From: JAPLST01 sp964397565
Lineage (GTDB): Bacteria > Auribacterota > UBA3054 > JAPLST01
Direction: 5' to 3'
DNA: 64,000 bases
Assembly: GCA_964397565.1 (NCBI GenBank)
Contig: CAYNJC010000005.1
Span: forward strand, 1 to 64,000
Shown here piece after piece: positions 42,058 through 48,311 of the stretch. The notes under the pieces were generated by a model, which searched no databases, was not told the DNA's origin, and saw only the letters and a list, made by a program, of their open reading frames with translations. A program made the translations under genes and the position numbers. The stretch's first letter is position 1. Each line of letters opens with the position of its first letter.

Positions 42058-43698
42058 ATGCGCTCGTTCCGACAAACTCTGACGGCCGGTGCCCTGCTAA
42101 GCGCGCTGGCCGTGCCGCTGGCCGCCGGCCAGGGCACAATCAATTTCGTCGAAGCAGCCGTGGACCTGCGCGCGAATGGCGCGGCTGTGGTCGCGTACAC
42201 GGTGCAGTGGCGCGTGCTGTCGGGCGAATTGCACGGCTTTTATTTTGAGCCAGATCCGCGACTGCCGGTGCAGCGCGTCAGCAGTGACTCGTACGCCGTG
42301 GACAGCAGCGGCGGCAAGTACTCCCTCGACATTTCCCGCACTGCCCGGGGCTTGTGGGATATTGTGCTGGGCGACGGCCGCGGGGTCGGGCGCGGCACGC
42401 TGACCTATGTGTTTTATTTTGACACGGATTTCGGCGCCGCACGCTATCTCGAACCGACCACCAGCAAGGATGGCCGCGATCTGGTGGTTTTCAACTGGGC
42501 GCCGGCCCAGTGGGATGAGTCGGCCGCGCAAGACCATTACACCTTGACGTTGCTCACGCCGCATGTGCTGCCGCCCGGCGTGGATCCGCGGCGGTATGCC
42601 ACCACAGAGCAAAATGTGTTGACCGAGCCGTGGGTCAATAAAAACTACTTGATAGACTACCGGCGCGGGCCGCAGGACCGGCTCGCCATCGTGTTTCACA
42701 AGAATCAGCCGGGTGTGCGGTTTCACTTGCAGGTGCAATGCTACTTACCGGCCGCGTGGTTTGCGCTGCCGGCGCGCGGAAATGGTGCGCAGCAGGCAGA
42801 ATCCGCAATCGCCGATCGCGGCGACAATGAAGCGCCATTGCAGATGCCGCGCGCCCTGCAGCGTTTTGCGCGCAAACCATTGATCATCGGGCTTGGCTTG
42901 GTGCTGCTGGTGTTTGTCGGCATTGTCATGTCCAAACAGCGCTCGATGGTGATTGCGCAGCGCGGCTTGAGCGAAATTGGTTGGGACAAACTGGACTGGA
43001 CGCCGCCCAAGCTGATGCTGTCGAGCATGCGCAAGCCGGGCAAGGTCTGCGCAGATCTGACGCCGGTGGAAGCCGCGCTGTATCTCGGCATTCCACTGGC
43101 GCGCATTCTCAGCGCGATGCTCGACGGCTTTGCCGCCGCAGGCTATCTCAGCGTGCTGAGCAAGGACCCGCTGCGCGTGCGGGTGGACAACAAGCCGCCG
43201 GACAGCGCCTTGGACGACTATGAGCAACGTTTTCTGCGCGCCTTGGCGAATGACGGTCAGTTTTCGCAGGCCGAGCTCGAAGAGCTGATGAATCGGGCCG
43301 TGCGCGTGGTGCAGGAAAAAGCATGGGATGCCGATATCGAGGCCACCCAAAAACATTATGGAAAAATCATTAATGACTATTTGGCGGCGCACGAGACCCA
43401 GCCGGTCGAACGCGAACGCGCGGATGATCAGGCTTGGTTTTATTGGTATTGGCACACGCGCAACTACCGCCAGAACACGCCCTTTGTCTGGCGGCGCGAT
43501 CCGTATCAATATGCCACCGCAATTCCAGTTGACGCCGAGCATTTTCTCCAAGCGCCGGTCAGCACCGACCTTGCGCTCAACCTGAATGTGTGCCACGATG
43601 CGTGCCACTCCGCCTGTCATTCGGCGTGTCACTCGGCCTGCCATTCCGCCTGCCATTCGGCGTGTCACTCGGCCTGCGTCAGCGGCGGCTCACATTAG
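42058..43698 (+). CDS. DUF2207-like membrane protein with C-terminal (Cys-His-Ser-Ala)n tail
   Basis: 546 residues from ATG 42058. Signal peptide about 1-22, an exported beta-rich domain about 25-265 resembling DUF2207 proteins (alternating strands, RGTLTYVFYFDTDFG), one membrane helix at about 276-293 (PLIIGLGLVLLVFVGIVM), and a cytoplasmic part (about 295-510) with winged-helix-like DLTPVEAALYLGIPLARILSAMLDGFAAAGYL. The last 35 residues (512-546; DNA 43591-43695) are one CHDA, six CHSA units, a final Cys and VSGGSH: eight Cys at four-residue spacing. Units vary by synonymous codons, so the repeat is kept at protein level, with an underlying 36-bp duplication. The radical SAM gene follows within 17 bp. 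The tail, on the cytoplasmic side, is a likely modification substrate or metal site. Confidence 0.85.
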   Translation: MRSFRQTLTAGALLSALAVPLAAGQGTINFVEAAVDLRANGAAVVAYTVQWRVLSGELHGFYFEPDPRLPVQRVSSDSYAVDSSGGKYSLDISRTARGLWDIVLGDGRGVGRGTLTYVFYFDTDFGAARYLEPTTSKDGRDLVVFNWAPAQWDESAAQDHYTLTLLTPHVLPPGVDPRRYATTEQNVLTEPWVNKNYLIDYRRGPQDRLAIVFHKNQPGVRFHLQVQCYLPAAWFALPARGNGAQQAESAIADRGDNEAPLQMPRALQRFARKPLIIGLGLVLLVFVGIVMSKQRSMVIAQRGLSEIGWDKLDWTPPKLMLSSMRKPGKVCADLTPVEAALYLGIPLARILSAMLDGFAAAGYLSVLSKDPLRVRVDNKPPDSALDDYEQRFLRALANDGQFSQAELEELMNRAVRVVQEKAWDADIEATQKHYGKIINDYLAAHETQPVERERADDQAWFYWYWHTRNYRQNTPFVWRRDPYQYATAIPVDAEHFLQAPVSTDLALNLNVCHDACHSACHSACHSACHSACHSACHSACVSGGSH

Positions 43699-43715
43699 TG
43701 GCGCGGCACGAGCAC

Positions 43716-45242
43716 ATGACGCAGAGCACGCCAACGCACGCCTTGTCCTGGGTGGACGAATACATTGCCCGGGTGCGGCCGTATGTGTTTGTCCGGCTTG
43801 AAGACAATCTCTTAATCAAGCGGCCGAACGTGGCCTGCAAGCTGAATCCGAGCGGTGCGCGCATTCTGAAGGCATTGCTGGATGGCGCGCCATACGCAGC
43901 CGTGCTCGCGCGGCTCACGCCGACCCAGATCACGCCGACCGAAGTCGGCGCATATTTGTTGGCCGTGCGGCATTATCTCGAAGGCCGGCTGAATGAATTT
44001 TGCGCCAATCCGGCGGTGACGACCATGCCGCATCCGCTCGAATTTTCGACCTATCCGGTGCTGGCGGAATTTGCCCTGACGTATCGCTGCAATTTACGCT
44101 GCCGGTTCTGCTATGCCGGCTGCAACTGCACGCGCGGCCGCACCGGCACAGTCGGCGAGCTGACGCTGGTTCCGGCGACTCGTCTCAATGTGGGAGCCAC
44201 AGTCCCTTGTGGCGATGCAGGGAAGAGCAGCATCGCCGCACGGAGTGCGGCTCCCACCTTCCCTTGCCCATCTCACGATGCGCATGCATCCACATCGCTT
44301 CATTATGTCTCCGAAATCGCCGGAACCGAATTGACCCGGCGCGCACAACGGCGGGTGATCAGCACGATCTTCGAAAAGGCGCGCGTGCCGTCGCTGAGTT
44401 TCACCGGCGGCGAGCCGCTGCTGGTGCCGCATCTGGCCGAACTGGTGCGGCACGCCAAGCAGACAGGGCTGCGCGTCAATCTGATCACCAACGGCACGCT
44501 GGTGGACGAAGGCATGGCGCGGCGCCTGGCGCAAGCGGGGCTGGATTCCGCGCAGGTGAGTCTGGAAGGCGTGACGGCCGCGACACATGACGCACTGGTG
44601 GCCATGCCGGGCGCGTTTGCCCGCGCAGTTGCCGCGGTCCAGCATCTGCGCGCGGCCGGCATTCACACGCACGCCAACACGACGGTCACGCGCGCCAACC
44701 TGGCGGAATGCGTCTTGATGCCGCGTTTTGTGCGCGAGACGCTCGGCGGCGATCGTTTCAGCATGAATCTGCTGATCCCGACCGGCAGTGGCGCCGAGCA
44801 CCGCGAGCTGCAAGTGCGCTACAGCGAAGTCGGCGAACTCATTGAAGCGTTGCACGCCGAAAGCGCGCGCCAGGACGTCGAATTCATGTGGTACGCGCCC
44901 ATGCCGCTGTGCGTGTTCAACACCATTGCGCGCGGACTGGGCGCCAAGGGCTGTGGCGCGTGTGACGGCCTGTTGTCCGTTGCGCCGAACGGCGATGTGT
45001 TGCCTTGCTCGGCCTGCGACGATCCGGTCGGCAACCTGGTGCGCGATGATTTCCAAACTCTGTGGCAGTCCGAGCGCACGCGCGCCTATCGCGGCAAGCG
45101 CTTTGCGCCGGCGCGCTGCCGCACTTGTCCCGACCTTAATGTCTGCCACGGCGCGTGCCTGCTGTACTGGCGCGCGCTGGGCTGTGAGGAGCTGGCGCAG
45201 CCTGCGCCGGCGCCTGCAACACTTGTCACTTCAGGAGCGTGA
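43716..45242 (+). CDS. Radical SAM/SPASM protein with PqqD-like N-terminal domain
   Basis: 508 residues from ATG 43716; a GTG at 43698 overlapping the previous stop would add six. Residues about 1-100 resemble PqqD (VRLEDNLLIKRPNVACKLNPSGARILKALLDG), the peptide-recognition domain of RiPP systems. The radical SAM core has CNLRCRFC (about 126-133), GGEPLL and SLEG. The SPASM end has many Cys: KGCGACDG, PCSACDD, CRTCPDLNVCHGAC, binding auxiliary 4Fe-4S clusters. Right after the first cluster motif a palindromic repeat (44191-44256) is read in frame, adding roughly 35-40 residues. Such enzymes install thioether or C-C crosslinks on peptide substrates; the CHSA tail encoded immediately upstream is the obvious candidate. 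Confidence 0.9.
   Translation: MTQSTPTHALSWVDEYIARVRPYVFVRLEDNLLIKRPNVACKLNPSGARILKALLDGAPYAAVLARLTPTQITPTEVGAYLLAVRHYLEGRLNEFCANPAVTTMPHPLEFSTYPVLAEFALTYRCNLRCRFCYAGCNCTRGRTGTVGELTLVPATRLNVGATVPCGDAGKSSIAARSAAPTFPCPSHDAHASTSLHYVSEIAGTELTRRAQRRVISTIFEKARVPSLSFTGGEPLLVPHLAELVRHAKQTGLRVNLITNGTLVDEGMARRLAQAGLDSAQVSLEGVTAATHDALVAMPGAFARAVAAVQHLRAAGIHTHANTTVTRANLAECVLMPRFVRETLGGDRFSMNLLIPTGSGAEHRELQVRYSEVGELIEALHAESARQDVEFMWYAPMPLCVFNTIARGLGAKGCGACDGLLSVAPNGDVLPCSACDDPVGNLVRDDFQTLWQSERTRAYRGKRFAPARCRTCPDLNVCHGACLLYWRALGCEELAQPAPAPATLVTSGA
44191..44256 (+). repeat. Palindromic repeat inserted in frame in the radical SAM gene
   Basis: GTGGGAGCC (44191) pairs with GGCTCCCAC (ending 44256), GGCGATGC with GCATCGCC, and CCTTGTGG with CCGCACGG imperfectly. 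The same GCGGCTCCCAC word occurs in intergenic palindromes at 497-507. Read in frame it encodes GATVPCGDAGKSSIAARSAAP, and the reading frame is preserved. It sits in the loop after the CxxxCxxC motif. Confidence 0.75.
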
Positions 45243-45245
45243 CCC

Positions 45246-46217
45246 ATGACACCTGTGGCTTTGACGCGCGATCAGCAAGGCCTGGTCGTTTTCTGGCTCT
45301 GGCGTTCGCTGCCGTATCCCGTGCGGATGCTGCTCGGGTTTGGTTGCATCATTGCCGGCCTGGCGCTGCAAGTCGCGCAGGCGCAGCTTTTGCCGGGCTG
45401 CCTGCTGGTGGCGTTGGGCAATGCGCTGCTGCTGGTGCGCGGATATAACAACCGGATGGATGCCACCAACTATGATGCCGCCGCGGCATGGGAGCGGGTG
45501 GGCCTGGCGCAAGTGCAGCAAATCAAAGAACTGCACCGCCGCATGAAACGCTGGGACCGCAGTGCGGTGGACATTTCCAATGGCTTGGGCGGCTTTATTC
45601 TGGTGCTGCTGGCCGGCGTGCTGGTTCTTTTCTTGGCAGTCAGTTCTTTGCCGGATACGATGAGAGCGATGATCGTCGTCAACAGTGCCATTCTGCTCCT
45701 GCCGCATTGGCTCACCGGCACGCGCCGGGTGCTGACCCAACCGTCGTTGCTAATCAAGATCGCAACCTATGAAGCCGTGCTGAAAGCGTTGCAGGCCGGG
45801 CTGCAACAGCACACCGTCGAATTCTATGTGTTATTGAAAGGCAAAAACGTGCGCATGCCGCAGGATGTGAAATTCCGTGTGCGGCTGGCCGGCCAAAAGG
45901 AAGAGTTTCTTGGTTTGTACGGCCAGGCCGCGATCAACACGGTGCAAGGCAGCAGCTTTCCCTATTTTTACGCCGTGCTGGTGGCGAAGAAAGATTTCGG
46001 GCTCGACCGCCTGCGGCAGCGCACGGATGCGCCATCCAACATGACGCTGGAGTTCACTCAGGAAGGCGATGTCGAGGTGCTGGTTGTGCGCCAGACGACG
46101 ACAAAAACATCAGGCTATCACACGAAAGACAGTGTGGCCCAGGCGATCATGACGGAAGGACTGCGTCTGGCGGAAGAGGTTGCAGTCGCCCGCGCACCAA
46201 CGCCAAAGAAGCAGTAA
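45246..46217 (+). CDS. Membrane protein, third gene of the radical SAM operon
   Basis: 323 residues; AGGAG lies eight bases before the ATG, three bases after the radical SAM stop. Two pairs of membrane helices (about 27-62 and 115-158) are separated by a charged helical segment (about 70-108), and a ~165-residue cytoplasmic C-terminal domain follows. I recognise no family. Co-transcription with the CHSA-tailed membrane protein and the radical SAM enzyme suggests it is a partner, scaffold or maturation factor at the membrane. Confidence 0.75.
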   Translation: MTPVALTRDQQGLVVFWLWRSLPYPVRMLLGFGCIIAGLALQVAQAQLLPGCLLVALGNALLLVRGYNNRMDATNYDAAAAWERVGLAQVQQIKELHRRMKRWDRSAVDISNGLGGFILVLLAGVLVLFLAVSSLPDTMRAMIVVNSAILLLPHWLTGTRRVLTQPSLLIKIATYEAVLKALQAGLQQHTVEFYVLLKGKNVRMPQDVKFRVRLAGQKEEFLGLYGQAAINTVQGSSFPYFYAVLVAKKDFGLDRLRQRTDAPSNMTLEFTQEGDVEVLVVRQTTTKTSGYHTKDSVAQAIMTEGLRLAEEVAVARAPTPKKQ

Positions 46218-46543
46218 CAAGCGGCACAAACGACATTTTTTGTCGTTTGTGCAGTACGGGTGGGTGAAGAAGATTGAATGAAAACACGCCGGCCCTCCTC
46301 TTCTGCAAAATCCCTCCCCCCGCCGAGCCGGGGTACTCCCTTTAGAAAAGGGAGATTACAGAGACCCCCACGTTAGCGCCTTGGCGGTACCGTGGGTGAA
46401 TGACATTGAGATAAAAGCCGCACGCCGCGCACTCCTCTCAATCTTTGTTCCCACCGAGGCGAGCTCGGCGGAGAGCTTCTTTAGACCCCCACGGCCTTGC
46501 GTCGTGGGTGAATGCGGTTGAGATAAAGGTGGTCCGCCGCGCT
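46218..46543. repeat. Intergenic inverted A/B modules
   Basis: Modules in reverse orientation: B 46367-46396, A 46450-46471 and B 46488-46508. Upstream, an ACTCCCTTTAGAAAAGGGAGA hairpin lies at 46334-46354. The convergent gene order here (both neighbours end at this region) fits a bidirectional termination role. Confidence 0.85.
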
Positions 46544-47884
46544 TCAGCGGTCGCGCACGACCACAAAACCAAAGCGGCTGTTGAGCGCGGTGGGATTGCC
46601 GGCAAAGCGGTAGGTGCCGACGTCGCACAAGCTGGCGGCAAAGGTCCAGTGGCCGCCGCGCACGGAGCGCGTCACCGCGGCGCCTTGATTGCGATTGACA
46701 AAATTGCAGCCGGCGGGCGTGACGCTGGCGCTCCACCAATCAAGGCACCAGGCCACCACATTGCCGCTCAGGTCGCACATGCCGAAGACATTGCGCGCGT
46801 TCACACCCGGTCCACCTTTGGCGCCGGTGACAACCACGCCTTGATACCAGCCATTGGTACCATAGTTGACGTAGTCCCCGGCGTAGGCAGTGCGACTGGC
46901 GGTGTCGTAGGATTGGCCAAAGATGTAACTGGTGTTGCCCCAATCCTGGGTCGTGCCGCGCGGGATGTAGCCGCGTGCGCCCATCAGAAATTCATATTCC
47001 CATTCAGTGGGCAGGCGATATTTCCATTGGGCCGGGTTGGCGCCGAATTCAACTTCGTTCAACCACTGGCAATAGGCCACTGCGCCGAACCAGGAGACTT
47101 CCGTGTGCGGCTCGTTGGTCTCGCTCGAAGCGGTGTTGAAAACATAGGCGGCGCCGTCCCACGCAATCTTGGAATAGGCATTGTTGTCGTCCGTGTTGGC
47201 CGTGGCGCGAATGGCGCTCAGTTGCCAGGTTCCCGGCGCGGCCACGTCGATCAGCGGGCTGCCCTGGGCGGTGTTCATCACGCTGGTGACAACGCAGGCG
47301 GGTGCGGTTTTGACGGCGAAGCGCGTTTTCCAGGCATTGAGGAAGCGACAATATTGCGCGGCGGTGATTTCGCTGACGGAGCAGTAGAAGGGGCTGAACT
47401 GCAGATTGTCGACCGTGCCCTGCGATTGCAGGTCCCATTCGAGCACGATATTGGTGTTGGCGCCGCGCCAGGCGGCACGGAGTTGCAGATCGGGATCGGC
47501 GGCGGGGGTCAGCGTGCTATCAAAGGCAATGACGCGCGCCCGCACGGCGCTGGAGACAAACTGCGGCAGGTCCAGCAAGGCATCCCAGACGATGTGCTTG
47601 TTCGCGCCGGTGCTGACGATGTCGCCCACATCGCCTGAGCAATGCGGTGCGGGCACATTAAAGGCAAGGCCGGCATTGGTGGAGACTTCGACCATGACGG
47701 CCAAGGAGCCGCCATCGGTATCTTGCAGCGTATAATAAATATCCACCAGCGTGCTGGGCGACACCTGCTGTTGCGCAGTGACACCAGAAACCACCGGCGC
47801 GGCGGCGCGCGCGGCGCCATCGGTCAGCAGCAGCATGCCCGCGGCCAGAACAAATGATGCGCAGATTCCTGTGTTGTTTGTCAT
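46544..47884 (-). CDS. Exported formylglycine-generating-enzyme-like (SUMF1) protein
   Basis: 446 residues from ATG 47884. Signal peptide about 1-28, an Ig-like beta domain about 30-125, then an FGE-sulfatase/SUMF1 fold (about 165-446): FYCSVSEITAAQYCRFLN, YRLPTEWEYEFLMGARG, NVFGMCDLSGNVVAWCLDWW, RSVRGGHW and SRFGFVVVRDR. The Cys pair that binds copper in true FGE (C-x-x-x-x-C in the RGGSW region) is not conserved, so it may be a binding or PvdO/EgtB-like protein rather than a sulfatase activator. Its ATG follows the stop of a mini PEP-CTERM gene by one base. It ends without a sorting signal of its own. Confidence 0.85.
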   Translation of the reverse strand: MTNNTGICASFVLAAGMLLLTDGAARAAAPVVSGVTAQQQVSPSTLVDIYYTLQDTDGGSLAVMVEVSTNAGLAFNVPAPHCSGDVGDIVSTGANKHIVWDALLDLPQFVSSAVRARVIAFDSTLTPAADPDLQLRAAWRGANTNIVLEWDLQSQGTVDNLQFSPFYCSVSEITAAQYCRFLNAWKTRFAVKTAPACVVTSVMNTAQGSPLIDVAAPGTWQLSAIRATANTDDNNAYSKIAWDGAAYVFNTASSETNEPHTEVSWFGAVAYCQWLNEVEFGANPAQWKYRLPTEWEYEFLMGARGYIPRGTTQDWGNTSYIFGQSYDTASRTAYAGDYVNYGTNGWYQGVVVTGAKGGPGVNARNVFGMCDLSGNVVAWCLDWWSASVTPAGCNFVNRNQGAAVTRSVRGGHWTFAASLCDVGTYRFAGNPTALNSRFGFVVVRDR

Positions 47885-47885
47885 T

Positions 47886-48086
47886 TTACGCCACCTGTGT
47901 GCATGCGCGCGTGCGCAGCGACAACACCAGCAGACCGGCAAGCACCAGCGCCGCGACGGGCTCTGGAACCGTGTTCACGGTAAAACTGGGGGATTCCGCC
48001 GCACCCCAGTCGGCCAGTGCGGGCAGCGCGGCACAGACGACGAACAAGGTCGTTTGCAACCAATGGGCGCGGGCGATTGTACGCAT
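47886..48086 (-). CDS. Mini PEP-CTERM protein
   Basis: 66 residues from ATG 48086, with GGAG eight bases upstream. A signal peptide (about 1-24, ending PALA) and a PEP-CTERM signal (TVPEPVAALVLAGLLVLSLRTRACTQVA) are separated by only ~17 residues (DWGAAESPSFTVN). The gene has a consensus promoter and ends one base before the FGE-like gene, so both are co-transcribed. Either a tiny sorted peptide or what is left of a larger PEP-CTERM protein. Confidence 0.7.
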   Translation of the reverse strand: MRTIARAHWLQTTLFVVCAALPALADWGAAESPSFTVNTVPEPVAALVLAGLLVLSLRTRACTQVA

Positions 48087-48311
48087 CTTTGTCTCCATCA
48101 AACGGTTCCGGTTAGCGGCGGATTGCTATACGCCGTCAAATAGCAGTATAGCATAAAGTGGCACAATTGTCAAAGTTGTTGCAGTTCCCAAATCCGCACA
48201 GGCTTGCCTCACGGGCGGCTGAAAAAGAGTTCAAAAAAATGTAGTCACCCACGATCCCGCCGGCGGCGGGACCGTGGGTGTCTCCAAAGATGTCAATCGT
48301 GCGGGCATGAT
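48087..48311. repeat. Intergenic with promoter and B hairpin
   Basis: Minus-strand promoter at 48145-48173 and a lone B hairpin (CCCACGATCCCGCC...GTGGG) at 48248-48278. No gene is supported. Confidence 0.75.
48145..48173 (-). promoter_or_regulatory. Consensus promoter of the mini PEP-CTERM/FGE-like operon
   Basis: On the minus strand TTGACA (48173-48168), a 17-bp spacer and TATACT (48150-48145), about 59 bp before ATG 48086. Confidence 0.85.

Noticed and set aside
43590..43715. Upstream GTG start of the radical SAM gene inside the CHSA tail
   Set aside because: It would translate the repeat in another frame into Phe/Gly/Leu-rich sequence; PqqD-like homology starts only after 43716.
42058..45242. 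Assignment to the known His-Xaa-Ser radical SAM system
   Set aside because: The repeat is Cys-His-Ser-Ala, the carrier is a large membrane protein, and HxsB/HxsC/HxsD-like genes are not present.
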